Virus record (IMG/VR): IMGVR_UViG_3300048112_000058
Location: 1 to 40,832 of that record
Length of the DNA stretch: 40,832 nucleotides
Strand: one strand, 5' to 3'
Source: a virus
The number at the start of each line of letters is the position of its first letter. Positions within the stretch are counted from its first letter, which is position 1. Below are positions 23,616 through 33,811 of this stretch, in pieces. The notes under the pieces are model-generated. The model had not been told where the DNA came from. It saw nothing but the letters and a program-made list of their open reading frames with translations, and ran no database searches. A program made the position numbers and the translations under genes.

Positions 23616-25466
23616 ATGGCAAAGGAAAGAAAGGATACACGAGAAAGGAGGGACACACCATCAGGGGCTAACCAGTTCTCGGTATACGCACAGAGGGACA
23701 CTGACTCAGTTCAGGTAGACTGGGGTGTTATAGCCAAGGACATAAGTGACGAGGTAACAAAAATATCTGACGAAAGGCAGACGAAGAGAGACGAACTTGC
23801 GACATCTCAGAGGAATACTTTAAACGAGTTGTCTCAGGTTGCCGACCTTGATAACCAGTCTGTAAATAATTTTGTTATAAGGGGTGGTAACTTTTCTAAG
23901 AACGCCATGGCAACGCAGTATGAACTAATGACTAGGGGTAAGATAAAGCCTAGCGAATACCAGCTCTTTCAGCAGAGTGTGAAGGATGGGTACAAGAACC
24001 TAAGTATATTTGCCAAGAACGCAGACGATAAGTACAAGGCTGCTATGGAAAGGCTGGCACAAGGAGAGGATGGAAATCAGATAGCGTCAGAGTTAGAGAT
24101 TGTTTTTAACGAGGGTACGTTTGATTACACAGACCTAAAGAACAAGCAGCTAATTACTAACCCGTCAACTGGTGAGATGCTTATAGTCACACTACAAGAC
24201 GATGGCAATGGTAACATGGTTATACCAGACCTAAAGAAAAACCCTGAGCTGTATCAAAGTCTGGCTACACTTAACAACAGGACAGCATTCCAACTGGACA
24301 GGCGTGACACAGGGAAGCTTACTACCGCTGCTGTGGCAGACCTAGGGGATGTGGTTATTTCTACCATAAGTGATTACACTGTATTAGGTGGGGGTGGTGT
24401 GGTTGAAAAGACTACGGGTATTAGGCAGGCATGGGATGAGTCTCTAATGAATGAACCAGGCGCATATGATAAATGGATGAGTGACTCGGTAGACGTTGTA
24501 GCAGGAAAGAGAGATAATCCAAACAACTTTAACGCTATGCAAGTATTAGCGAACACTGGAGTAAAGCTTTCACTCAAGGATGAGCCTGGTACAATTCAGT
24601 ACAGGACTAATGGGAATGGAATGCCTGAGTTAATGATGACACCAGAACAGATTGACCAGGCTCGTGATATAGTACAAAAGCAGATTGAGAGTAAGCTAAT
24701 ACAAAAAATTGAATATACTAAGGGTATGTCTGGTCAGCAAGTTAGTCCATCAAAATCAAAGGCAAATGATGATAAGAAAAAAGAGGAGGCAACTAACGCT
24801 CAAAATCTAAAAATGCTTGGTAATGTATTTCGTGGTAAAGATGAGTCTGCAGTGATGGCAGGCCTTGAACATTTTGCAAACATAAGTCCAAATGTAAAGA
24901 ATATAGAAAAAACAGCTGATGGTCTATTAGTTACGGTGGAGGTTAATGGCGAACTAGAGCCTAGGCTTATCACAATGAAGGGCAAAACATTTGAGCAATT
25001 TGTAGATTCTGCAGGAAATTTGCTGACTGGCAAGGATATTGATAAGACTAATATGACTGGTGGCGATGACACTAGTATAAGTGCTGTATATGGATCTGCA
25101 GGAATTGTTGAAGATGATGAATTTGATACTGATGCTAATGCCTTGGTATTAGATGAAAAGATAAATGATTTAGATTTCTACGAAGACGACGAGGAAATGC
25201 AGACACAAATCATAGATAGGTTTAAGAAGGACTTTCCGACTATAACTACTATAGATAAAGGTAATGACATTTTTGAGATTCAAGTCGGTGGATACACAGT
25301 TCCTAGTAATACATTCCAAGGTGACTTCTTTTCGATTACTGGTACAGAAGAAGGAGATGCAGAAAAGCAAAATCTTAAAGATTTTATGAGAGAATTATAT
25401 ATTCAGAAGTTTAAGAAAGAGAAAGGTAAAAAATCAAGTACAAGTCCTGATTACAGTAGCTTATAA
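23616..25466 (+). CDS. Internal virion (ejection) protein candidate, 616 aa
   Basis: A 616-aa charged protein between the gp14-like and the giant protein, the place of T7 gp15. The N-terminus is very basic (AKERKDTRERRDTPSG) followed by 'WGVIAKDISDEVTKISDERQ' and long helical stretches through residue 200. There are no catalytic motifs. From about residue 370 (base 24720) the codon style changes: GAA, AAA and AT-rich codons replace the GAG, AAG and AGG typical of the first part, and the sequence becomes acidic (VEDDEFDTDANAL, 'YEDDEEMQTQI'). This suggests a recombination join inside the gene. The C-terminus is Lys-rich. Confidence 0.5.
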   Translation: MAKERKDTRERRDTPSGANQFSVYAQRDTDSVQVDWGVIAKDISDEVTKISDERQTKRDELATSQRNTLNELSQVADLDNQSVNNFVIRGGNFSKNAMATQYELMTRGKIKPSEYQLFQQSVKDGYKNLSIFAKNADDKYKAAMERLAQGEDGNQIASELEIVFNEGTFDYTDLKNKQLITNPSTGEMLIVTLQDDGNGNMVIPDLKKNPELYQSLATLNNRTAFQLDRRDTGKLTTAAVADLGDVVISTISDYTVLGGGGVVEKTTGIRQAWDESLMNEPGAYDKWMSDSVDVVAGKRDNPNNFNAMQVLANTGVKLSLKDEPGTIQYRTNGNGMPELMMTPEQIDQARDIVQKQIESKLIQKIEYTKGMSGQQVSPSKSKANDDKKKEEATNAQNLKMLGNVFRGKDESAVMAGLEHFANISPNVKNIEKTADGLLVTVEVNGELEPRLITMKGKTFEQFVDSAGNLLTGKDIDKTNMTGGDDTSISAVYGSAGIVEDDEFDTDANALVLDEKINDLDFYEDDEEMQTQIIDRFKKDFPTITTIDKGNDIFEIQVGGYTVPSNTFQGDFFSITGTEEGDAEKQNLKDFMRELYIQKFKKEKGKKSSTSPDYSSL

Positions 25467-25477
25467 ATATAAATAAA

Positions 25478-28400
25478 ATGAATCCAGAAGTATTAAAAGA
25501 CTTATACGAAAGAGCTACATCTAAAGGTTATAGCAAAAGCATAGAAGAGTTTACTCAATTAATAAGTTCTAACCAAGAGGTTTTGGATGACAATTTTGAT
25601 TATGTAAAAACCAAAGGATACTCAAAAGATATTTCAGAGTTTTCTAAATTAGTAGGTTTTGGTGTAAAAAAAAAAGAAGACTCTATATCTGTTACTCCAG
25701 AGCAAAATGTGGAGTTGGTTTCGGAGGACACTTCTTTGGGTACACCCACGCCTCCTATCAATCAATCTGAAACTCTAAAGGGTGAAGAAAATACAATACT
25801 TGAAAATGTTGTAGGTAAAAACTTTCTTACTGATTTTGTAGGAGATATTTATCGTGCTGGTAAACAAGGTTTCGTTCAAGGAAATACGGCTGATGAATCT
25901 TATGACTTAATGTTTAAAGGTTCTGATGCATCCCCACAAGATATAGCAGAATTTATTCAATCACAACAAGAGCTAGCGTCATTAGGTGAAACTGATGAGA
26001 TGAGTAGCTTTAATAAAATATATGAAGAATCTGGTGGTGGCGTTCTTGGTTTCTTAAAAGGACTTGCATATAACCCATCTGTTGCTGCTCAGTTAGCTGC
26101 ACAAACAGTAACACAAATGCTTAACCCAGCCACGGCAGGAGCAGCTGGAGCTGTAGTTGCTACTGGGGCTGGTGTTGGAGCTATGGGTTTTGGAGTTGGT
26201 GCTATTCCTGGAGCAATAGCTGCTTTGCCTGTAGCTTATGGAGCTACTGGTATGGCTTTAGAAACAGGTATGAGCTTTGCAGAGTTTCTCAGAGAAGAGG
26301 TAGAAAATAATGGAGATAATTTTGATGAATCTGGTATTCAAAAAGTATTAGCCGATGAAGATGCCATGTTTAATATAAGAGCTAAGTCAGCTGGTCGTGG
26401 TGCAGTGATTGGTCTTATTGATAGATACACCATGAAAATGGGTGGTAAAATTGTTGGTAAACAAGCTATTAAAGGCGCAAGTAAAGGAAAAAGATTTGCA
26501 ACTGCTACTGCTATTGAAGGTGTAGGTGGTGGTGTTGGAGAAGCAACAGCAAGACTTGCTGTTGGCCAAGACATGGATGCAAGAGAGATTGGTTTTGAAG
26601 CGATAGGTGGAGCTGGTAAAGCACCATTTACATATGCTTATAGTAAGTTAAAATCTAAACCTGTATATAAAATTAATGGAGGAGAAGTTGACCTTCAAAC
26701 ATATACTGACATGGTTAACAAAGCATCTGACAAAGACTTTGCTGCCATGAAATTTGAGGTATCTAATGATAGTGACATAAAAGACTTAACTCAAGCAAGA
26801 AAAAATAAACTCAAAACACAAAACCAAGTAATAAAAGAAGTTGGTCAAGATAATATTACCAATAAAGAAACTTTAAATGAGTTAGTTAATTTAGAAACCG
26901 AGAAACAAAACTTGGGTGATCCTCAAACTGAAGGAGGAAAGAAGAGACTTGCTGAATTAAAGAAAAAAATTAAAGACCTTCAAGAGAATCCACTTGAAGA
27001 AGAAGTTGCCATTGAGGATGAGTATAGTAATTTATCTACCGAGGATAAGGTAGAGTTACAGGAGAGGGCCGTTAATGAAATTGAGACTGAGATGGCAGAG
27101 CAGGGTGTTGAAGACTATGACCTCACTGACGAGATGATTAACAAAAGAGCATCAGATATTTTTAATAAAGAGATATCAATTTTAGACGAAAGCATCAAGG
27201 AGGAAAATATTAAGCAAGAAGATTTAAAAGATGATATTAAATTTAGTGTAGCTGAAGAGGGGGATGCTTTGGTATCTGTAGATGCTGCAGATAGTGAATT
27301 AATTCAAGAGGAAATGAATAATGATTTTCCTGAATCAGAGGTAAACTTTGAATCAACTACTGAAGGTGGTGGTGTTAATGTTAGTCCTTTTGAGGATAGT
27401 AATTCAACTCAAGAATTTACCGATACTGATGCGGTTGAGATGGGGTTTGAGAGTAAAGAGAAGGCAGTTAAACCTATAGAATACTTTAATGGTATACCAA
27501 TGATTACAGGTATATCTGATACTGCAGCAGGTGGAACTATCAAAGACTCTAAGGGTGGTGATATGGAAGCAAAGGGTGGTATAATGTTTAATGCATTAGC
27601 TAAAGTTAAAGCAGCTTGGGCAGGAGTAAAACCAAGTACGTCTGAAGGACAATTTAAAAACGCAGTAAAATTATATAAAAAAAACAAACCATTGTTTGAT
27701 AGGTTATGGAAGGAAGGTAAGTTACCTAACGGTCAGATACCAATGGCAATTATAAGAATGGGTAATGATGCTATTAATTCTAATGAAATAGTATTTAGAT
27801 ATTTATCACCTGAAATTAATGCACAGTCTCAAGAGAATCAGACTGCTGCATTAAATGATTTAATTGCAGGATTAAAAGTTAAAAAGGGAAAACAGAATCC
27901 TAAACTTCTAAAATTTATAAGCGATAACAAAATTACAACTCTTGGTGCATTAATAAATGCCGTAGTTAAAGATGCTAACGCAAGAGCAAAAGGTAACTAT
28001 AAAACTACTTTAACGCTAGATGAAAGAGCAGCACTATATAATAACTTAACTTCACCTGAAGGAATTAAGAAAGCAAATAAGCCTTTCTTAAAATCATTAT
28101 ACAAAGGTACTACTGATAATTCAAGTGTATTTTTATCAGATAATATATACAATGCAGTAGGAGAACCGTCAATGATGAAAACCAAAAAGGGAGATATTGT
28201 TTCTATTGTTGGTGTTGATGTATTAGATGGTGGTGTTGTAGATATAGAACACGGTAACTATGGTTCAGGCCCAAAGGGTGGTTTAATTGCATTGATTAGT
28301 AATCCTACAAATGGAATGAATGTATTCCCTGAATGGAAAGCTAAATCAAACAGAGTCTTTAAAGAAAATACTGCAGGTGTTGCACCAACTAAAAAAGGTA

Positions 28401-31400
28401 CGGCTGCTCAGACAATGGGGACTGCTGCAAATGATAAAGCTTTTCAAGGTGCTGCAGTACAAACAGATATGTCAGATATTCAAGTCTTAGCTGCTAAGTT
28501 TAGATTTGCATTTCCAGGAGTAACTGTAGTTAGTACTAAGGCTGAGTTTGAAGCAATGCTAAAACAACCCAATATAAGGACTAAAGTGTCAGAAGGGAAA
28601 ATAATTCTTGGTATGACTACTGATGGTAAAGTTTTCTTGAACCCTGAGTTTAGTTCTTTAGGTACACCTATTCACGAGTTTGGTCACGTTTGGATTGACT
28701 TCCTTCGTTCTAAAGCAAGTGGTGATGCAGGAACTGCTCTATTAAAAAAAGGTTTAAAATTAGTTGAAGGAACTGAAGCTTTAAAAACTGCAATAGAAAA
28801 ATATGGAGACAACGCTTTAGCAAGAGAAGAAGCTTTAGTAGAGTTGATGGCAAACAAAGGTGAAACCATTATTGATGCAGGGAAAAAATCTAACTTTATA
28901 GAATGGTTGAATGCAACGTTTAAATATATTCAAAAAAAGTTTGTTAGGTCTGAGAAATTATTTGCTAAAGAAGATATAAAACAATTAAAGAGGCAACTAA
29001 AAAATGAGGAAATAACTCAAGAACAATATGATAAATCTCTTAAAAAGATTCAAGCATCTGTTAAAAAGAGTATAGATTCACTAACTATAGAAGACTTTAT
29101 AAACACAGGTCTTGCAGATTTATTTGGAGGTAAAGAACTAAGTGCATCGTTTGATGCCAAGAAAGAATCAAAAAATATTATGTTTAGTTTTGAATTGAGC
29201 GATAATGTTGTTCAGTTTATAAAGGACGCAAGAGGTCAGGGTATATCTAACGTAGCCATCAAAACTATCCTTAACAAGAGAGGTGTAGCAATGGATGTTA
29301 TACTTGAATCATTTAAAGAAGCAGGTGATATAGCAAATGTTGAATCTCAAGTAAGTGAGAATTTTGCTGAAGGTTTTGATAGGGTGATGAAAGAGATAGA
29401 TGGCGTAGTAGAAAAAGTTAAAAACAGAAACACTAAGGACAGTACAAGTCCTAAGAAATTATATGACGCTTCTGTATCTTACCTAAAGGGGACTAGGCTT
29501 TATGAGAATGCTACAGATGTCCAGCGTGAGAAAATGATTGTTGACCTTAGGAAAAAGTTTAACCAGCCAATAAAAAAATCAATTACACCTCAAGCTGCTA
29601 TTAAAAAAGCATCAAAAAAATTAGGGTTAGATATAAAAGAACCCTCTAAAATTACATTGACACAGAGACAAGCCATTGCTTCACAAATAAAATCACTTAA
29701 TCGTGGAGCAAAAGATGGCATAAGGTCATTCATTAAAGCAAGCAAGGCAGTAGCCAAGGAAGTTAGTGAGCTGGTAAAGAAAGGAAAGATAACTACCAAC
29801 CAGTCTTTAGTTATAATAAAAAGGTTTGCCAAGGTTAATATGCTTAGTGAGTCATCTATTGATAGCTTTGTGGACTACATGGCCAAGGTGTTTGCTAATG
29901 CAGACTACGCTAATACAATTAGCATAGCTAACAATAAGAGGGGTACGGCTAAGAAAAATTCATCAAAAGGAATAGGTATATTAAATTCATTAAGTGGAGA
30001 ACTTCAAAGAATATTTTCTATTAACCCACGCATGATACCTGACTCTGTGTTAGATAACTACATGGAGCTTATAAATATATTTGGAGGTAAGGAGTCAGTA
30101 CTAGGTAAGCTACCTACTCTTCAGAAAACGACAATGTTAGTGAATGATATACTCGACACCTTAAACCAGGAAATGAGTTTGATTCCTGAACTCAATAAGT
30201 TATACAACGAATATGAAAAAGTATTAAACGATGATGGTGAAGTAAGCTACGCTAAGACTATCAAGGAAATGCTAAAGGAGGAGGTAATCACAGAAAGTGA
30301 GTTTGAACTCATGAAGAAGTATAAGTCTGGGATTGTTCCCGCAAAAGAAAAGAAAGAGTTATCTGAAAAGGAAATTAAAGAACTCAAGGAAGATCTAAAA
30401 AAAGAGATTGACTTCCAAATAGCCGAGTATAATCCATCAAATAAAGACACACAACTGCCAACAAGACTTGAAAGAGATGCAGTAAAGTCTTTAATAAAGT
30501 TATCTAGGAATGATAAAGCATTAGATGGTTTAAGTTTAACTGATCTAAAGAATTTATCCAAGGTGTTTGGTAATATAAACAATGGATACTTTCCATCAGT
30601 TGGGTTTAAGTTAACCGAAAATCTTCAGTCAGTTATTGATGGGGAAATAAATAGCAATGCAATCAGTAGGGCTACGCCTGCTAAGATATCAATGGTGGTC
30701 TCAAGGATTAAGTCTCTTATAACAAAAAAAGATTCAATAGTTGAGTTGGTTAGAAGGAATCCACTCTTTAATATTGATCAAATTTTTGGCGACTATAAAA
30801 CTAAAGATATATTTAAATCATTATTTAGCCAGGCTGCTAAAGGCGTTGCTAATTTTAATAGTGATTTAAACGTAGTACAAAGAAAGGTTGAGAAAGCTAT
30901 AACAAAAGTAAGGAAATCTAAAAAAATTAATAACGATGGAAATAATTTTATCAAGTCAGCGTTTGAGCAAATGGCTTGGTCAATTCAAAATGAGTTCATA
31001 ACTAACCCTGAAAGTAATCAGGTAAACCCTGTACATAAATGGTTAGAGGCGACTATAAAAAGAATCGATAAGGGAACATCTCAGTTTTCATTTTCAGATG
31101 CTGAAGTATTGCAAGGTATTCTTGATACATATTACGATGCAGACACACAAGAGTTTGATAACGATGCGCTGTATGAATCATTTAATGCTGAGGAAAAGGC
31201 CTCTATTGAAACCATTAGAGAGATTAATGCAGGGCTTACAGAGAAAGCTGTATTTACAAAAAGTATTATTCGTGGAGATAAGTTTACACCATTAAATAAT
31301 AACATCCACATAAATGTTCTCAGTGCAACGGAGTCGGTAGACATATCCTCAGGCCCATCTTTTGCGGGAAAGATAAACGAAATGATGAGACCTTCATCAA

Positions 31401-33412
31401 GGGGAGGTAACCTAGAAGGTAGAACAGGGTTGGTGTCTAAGGATGGTATTAACTTTAACATATACGACTCAGTTTTAAAAGGAAGTAAAGGGACGTTAAT
31501 GGACTTTCACTTAACGTCTCCAATTAGGACTGCAAGGAAAACAATAAACAAGTCAGAGAAGAACTTAACAAAAAAAGGTAGAATCCCTAGCAATGAAAGG
31601 CTTATTTTAAATGCTATTAGTTCTGCTTTTGAAGAGAGTGTTTCAAATCTTTTAATAAACTCCTATACAGAATCTTCTTTTGGTGATGCCGCAATGCAGT
31701 TCTTAAAGGAGACGGGATATAGAACTATGCTGGCAGGTAGTGGGAGGTTTATTGCAGAGCTTACATCTAACGCAAGCTACGCTATGGTTGTAGACCCACA
31801 GGGATTTATAGTTGGAACAAAAGTTATGAGTAGTATAGACTCTGAAATGGGGCCTCAGATTGCAAGAAACTTAGGCTGGGAAAACCAAGGTAGGTTATAT
31901 GCTGACGGACTCAGTGGAAGAATGATTGACAGTTCTATTATAAACGAGGCAGCGGGCATGAAGTCTAAAGGAACAAGGTCAGGTGCAAAAAACTTTTTAC
32001 TTAAGTACTGGAATAAGACAGGTCAAAAGTATGTTAAGGGTGTTGAGTTCATGGCTGACGTTATGATTTCTACTCCTGATAAACTAGTACTCAGGCCTAT
32101 TACCTTTGGTTCATTTGATGTTAAATTTAAAGAGATAACAGGCAAAAGCCCTGACTATAAAAAAATAGCAGCAAATAATGAGGCGTACATGAACGCAAAT
32201 AAGTCTGCATTAAATGCTGCAAGTCAGTATGCTAATAAAAAATCTGTTTTTGCAGGGGCAACAGACAATGCTTTCATGGGCATACTTAAGGGAACTAAAA
32301 AGCCAAATCAAAGCGGATTAGCGCAAGCAATAAATACGTTTAATAATTTCATGACAAGGTTCTTGATATACGAATATGTAACTGCTCGTACAGGTATAGT
32401 GAACATGGTTGGAAGGGGAGACTTATCTAAAAAGAATGGTGCTGCACTGCTTGCGGGTGTTACCTCTCGTATGATGCTGTACACACTCATTGGTCAGTAT
32501 ACTTCATACGCACTATCTTCCTTGTTAGACCTTGACGATGATGATGATGACTACACTATTGAAGACGGTGTGTTTAAAGAGAACAAACCTATAGACCAAA
32601 TGAAAGGTTTTCAAAAGGTTTTAGGACAGTCTTTTGCATCAACATTTACTTCATTGCTTTTAGGTAGAGACTTTGGTAACGTTGCTAAATCCATTATAAA
32701 TTATGGGGTTGAAGAGTTTAATAAAGAAAATTTACAATTCTTGAGGGACGGTAAGTATGATCAGTTTAAGGATAGCATCCAGTATACTGTTAGCCCTAAA
32801 AAGAAATCAATGGGTGGATCAACTCTCGGAGACTATGTATTAGTATTGGGCGCACCGTTTGGCCCTGTGCTTAAAACAGTAGACTTAATCATAAGAAAAA
32901 TAACCGAGCCTGTAAGGAAAACTGGAGAGGCAAGAGAAAGACAGTTAAACGAAATAGGTCTAAGGATTCCTTTAGAAATACTAGGCAACCTTGGTATGAT
33001 TCCTATGTACAAAGATGTTCGCAAGGCAGTCCTTGAAAATATATATAAAGACTTACGTAAAGCATTAGCAGAAGCAGAGGACACTAAAAGAATAAAAGAA
33101 GAGATGCTTCAAGGGTTTGATAGCGAGAGTGACATGAAGCGTTATGACTATGAGTTATGGAGTAATACGTTCGGCCCTAACTCTCCTGGGTATGACGCTA
33201 GGGAAGCGAAAAAGAAATTAAAGGCTGCTGAGAGAAAAGTAAAAAAGCAATTGAAAGATGAGCTACATGACTACACTCCTAAGGTGAAGGGGAAGAGTAC
33301 TGGTTTCGGAAGGAGTGAGAGAAAGAGTTCTGGTTTCGGAAGGAGTAATAAAAAGAGTTCTGGTTTCGGAAGGAGTAATAAAAAGAGTTCTGGTTTTGGG
33401 AGAAGAAAATAA
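25478..33412 (+). CDS. Giant ejection-type protein with HEFGH metallopeptidase motif
   Basis: A 2644-aa protein, last large late gene, in the place of T7 gp16. Residues 1-60 hold two repeats of the type 'YERATSKGYSKSIEEFTQLI' and 'YVKTKGYSKDISEF'. Residues about 199-273 are a Gly/Ala-rich hydrophobic segment. H1066-E-F-G-H1070 fits a zincin site (HExxH), with E residues in 'REEALVELMA' near 1112-1122 as possible third ligand. Residues about 1300-2050 are Lys-rich and helical, and about 2287-2345 are hydrophobic again, ending in an Asp run. The C-terminus has four 'KSSGFGRS'-like repeats. I see no transglycosylase motif. I infer that it is packaged and ejected with the DNA, and that the peptidase may cut a host envelope or virion protein. 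A multi-domain 'polyvalent' protein is the alternative. Confidence 0.7.
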   Translation: MNPEVLKDLYERATSKGYSKSIEEFTQLISSNQEVLDDNFDYVKTKGYSKDISEFSKLVGFGVKKKEDSISVTPEQNVELVSEDTSLGTPTPPINQSETLKGEENTILENVVGKNFLTDFVGDIYRAGKQGFVQGNTADESYDLMFKGSDASPQDIAEFIQSQQELASLGETDEMSSFNKIYEESGGGVLGFLKGLAYNPSVAAQLAAQTVTQMLNPATAGAAGAVVATGAGVGAMGFGVGAIPGAIAALPVAYGATGMALETGMSFAEFLREEVENNGDNFDESGIQKVLADEDAMFNIRAKSAGRGAVIGLIDRYTMKMGGKIVGKQAIKGASKGKRFATATAIEGVGGGVGEATARLAVGQDMDAREIGFEAIGGAGKAPFTYAYSKLKSKPVYKINGGEVDLQTYTDMVNKASDKDFAAMKFEVSNDSDIKDLTQARKNKLKTQNQVIKEVGQDNITNKETLNELVNLETEKQNLGDPQTEGGKKRLAELKKKIKDLQENPLEEEVAIEDEYSNLSTEDKVELQERAVNEIETEMAEQGVEDYDLTDEMINKRASDIFNKEISILDESIKEENIKQEDLKDDIKFSVAEEGDALVSVDAADSELIQEEMNNDFPESEVNFESTTEGGGVNVSPFEDSNSTQEFTDTDAVEMGFESKEKAVKPIEYFNGIPMITGISDTAAGGTIKDSKGGDMEAKGGIMFNALAKVKAAWAGVKPSTSEGQFKNAVKLYKKNKPLFDRLWKEGKLPNGQIPMAIIRMGNDAINSNEIVFRYLSPEINAQSQENQTAALNDLIAGLKVKKGKQNPKLLKFISDNKITTLGALINAVVKDANARAKGNYKTTLTLDERAALYNNLTSPEGIKKANKPFLKSLYKGTTDNSSVFLSDNIYNAVGEPSMMKTKKGDIVSIVGVDVLDGGVVDIEHGNYGSGPKGGLIALISNPTNGMNVFPEWKAKSNRVFKENTAGVAPTKKGTAAQTMGTAANDKAFQGAAVQTDMSDIQVLAAKFRFAFPGVTVVSTKAEFEAMLKQPNIRTKVSEGKIILGMTTDGKVFLNPEFSSLGTPIHEFGHVWIDFLRSKASGDAGTALLKKGLKLVEGTEALKTAIEKYGDNALAREEALVELMANKGETIIDAGKKSNFIEWLNATFKYIQKKFVRSEKLFAKEDIKQLKRQLKNEEITQEQYDKSLKKIQASVKKSIDSLTIEDFINTGLADLFGGKELSASFDAKKESKNIMFSFELSDNVVQFIKDARGQGISNVAIKTILNKRGVAMDVILESFKEAGDIANVESQVSENFAEGFDRVMKEIDGVVEKVKNRNTKDSTSPKKLYDASVSYLKGTRLYENATDVQREKMIVDLRKKFNQPIKKSITPQAAIKKASKKLGLDIKEPSKITLTQRQAIASQIKSLNRGAKDGIRSFIKASKAVAKEVSELVKKGKITTNQSLVIIKRFAKVNMLSESSIDSFVDYMAKVFANADYANTISIANNKRGTAKKNSSKGIGILNSLSGELQRIFSINPRMIPDSVLDNYMELINIFGGKESVLGKLPTLQKTTMLVNDILDTLNQEMSLIPELNKLYNEYEKVLNDDGEVSYAKTIKEMLKEEVITESEFELMKKYKSGIVPAKEKKELSEKEIKELKEDLKKEIDFQIAEYNPSNKDTQLPTRLERDAVKSLIKLSRNDKALDGLSLTDLKNLSKVFGNINNGYFPSVGFKLTENLQSVIDGEINSNAISRATPAKISMVVSRIKSLITKKDSIVELVRRNPLFNIDQIFGDYKTKDIFKSLFSQAAKGVANFNSDLNVVQRKVEKAITKVRKSKKINNDGNNFIKSAFEQMAWSIQNEFITNPESNQVNPVHKWLEATIKRIDKGTSQFSFSDAEVLQGILDTYYDADTQEFDNDALYESFNAEEKASIETIREINAGLTEKAVFTKSIIRGDKFTPLNNNIHINVLSATESVDISSGPSFAGKINEMMRPSSRGGNLEGRTGLVSKDGINFNIYDSVLKGSKGTLMDFHLTSPIRTARKTINKSEKNLTKKGRIPSNERLILNAISSAFEESVSNLLINSYTESSFGDAAMQFLKETGYRTMLAGSGRFIAELTSNASYAMVVDPQGFIVGTKVMSSIDSEMGPQIARNLGWENQGRLYADGLSGRMIDSSIINEAAGMKSKGTRSGAKNFLLKYWNKTGQKYVKGVEFMADVMISTPDKLVLRPITFGSFDVKFKEITGKSPDYKKIAANNEAYMNANKSALNAASQYANKKSVFAGATDNAFMGILKGTKKPNQSGLAQAINTFNNFMTRFLIYEYVTARTGIVNMVGRGDLSKKNGAALLAGVTSRMMLYTLIGQYTSYALSSLLDLDDDDDDYTIEDGVFKENKPIDQMKGFQKVLGQSFASTFTSLLLGRDFGNVAKSIINYGVEEFNKENLQFLRDGKYDQFKDSIQYTVSPKKKSMGGSTLGDYVLVLGAPFGPVLKTVDLIIRKITEPVRKTGEARERQLNEIGLRIPLEILGNLGMIPMYKDVRKAVLENIYKDLRKALAEAEDTKRIKEEMLQGFDSESDMKRYDYELWSNTFGPNSPGYDAREAKKKLKAAERKVKKQLKDELHDYTPKVKGKSTGFGRSERKSSGFGRSNKKSSGFGRSNKKSSGFGRRK
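33301..33404 (+). repeat. 30-bp tandem repeat at the 3' end of the giant gene
   Basis: A 30-bp unit starting 'tggtttcggaaggagtaata' is repeated from 33301. The units at 33331-33360 and 33361-33390 are identical, the first differs at a few bases and the fourth is partial and diverged. It encodes the 'KSSGFGRSNK' repeats, a basic Gly/Ser/Phe tail. The perfect copies show recent duplication. Confidence 0.95.
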
Positions 33413-33419
33413 ATAACAT

Positions 33420-33578
33420 ATGCCATTTAAAAGTAAAGCACAGAGGAGATACATGCACAAGAACCTGCCTGAGATTGCTAGGCGTTGGGAGAGTGAGACG
33501 CCAGGTGCAGACAGCCTACCTAAAAGAGTTAAGCCAAAGACAAAGCTGAGACTAAAGAGGCAGCGTAAAAGAAAGTAG
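33420..33578 (+). CDS. Small basic phage protein, 52 aa
   Basis: An ATG 7 bases after the giant gene opens a 52-codon frame ending in TAG. The translation starts 'MPFKSKAQRRYMHKNLPEIA' and continues 'RRWESETPGADSLPKRV' to a Lys/Arg-rich end. The 'SKAQRRYMxxxxPEIAxxWExETP' signature belongs to a small protein found in very many phages of diverse hosts, usually near structural or packaging genes; its function is unknown. A nucleic acid-binding role is plausible from its charge. It is the last plus-strand gene, with the convergent minus-strand genes beginning 26 bases on. Confidence 0.85.
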   Translation: MPFKSKAQRRYMHKNLPEIARRWESETPGADSLPKRVKPKTKLRLKRQRKRK

Positions 33579-33604
33579 TTGTAAAACTTCTGTGATATTT
33601 ATTT

Positions 33605-33808
33605 TTAATTAATTATACAAGTATCTCCATCTATCTCTATAGATTCTGAAAATCCTTGCATAACTAATAGCGGCTGTTGCTTATTTCTCTTGGTCTCTAT
33701 AGGTACATTACACTTGACATTCACACAAGGTATACACTTACCTTTGTAGTGTACAGTCATGCCCTTTGTCTGCTTCCTGTAATGAAAAAAAAATCTGTAC
33801 TTCTTCAT
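33605..33808 (-). CDS. Conserved small protein, 67 aa, unknown function
   Basis: A 67-aa basic protein (MKKYRFFFHYRKQTKGMTVH, then 'YKGKCIPCVNVKCNVPIETK', 'LLVMQGFSESIEID'). The C-x2-C and V-K-C pattern (KCIPCVNVKC) and the 'FFFHYRKQTK' opening are what I recall from flavobacterial phages. The three cysteines might bind a metal, but there is no complete four-ligand zinc finger. It is the last gene of the minus-strand cluster, 3 bases after the preceding stop in that direction. Confidence 0.7.
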   Translation of the reverse strand: MKKYRFFFHYRKQTKGMTVHYKGKCIPCVNVKCNVPIETKRNKQQPLLVMQGFSESIEIDGDTCIIN

Positions 33809-33811
33809 GTG

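Noticed and set aside
33579-33604. Bidirectional terminator between the convergent gene sets
   Set aside because: The gap is AT-rich with T and A runs but shows only a trivial AATTAATT palindrome, no GC stem.
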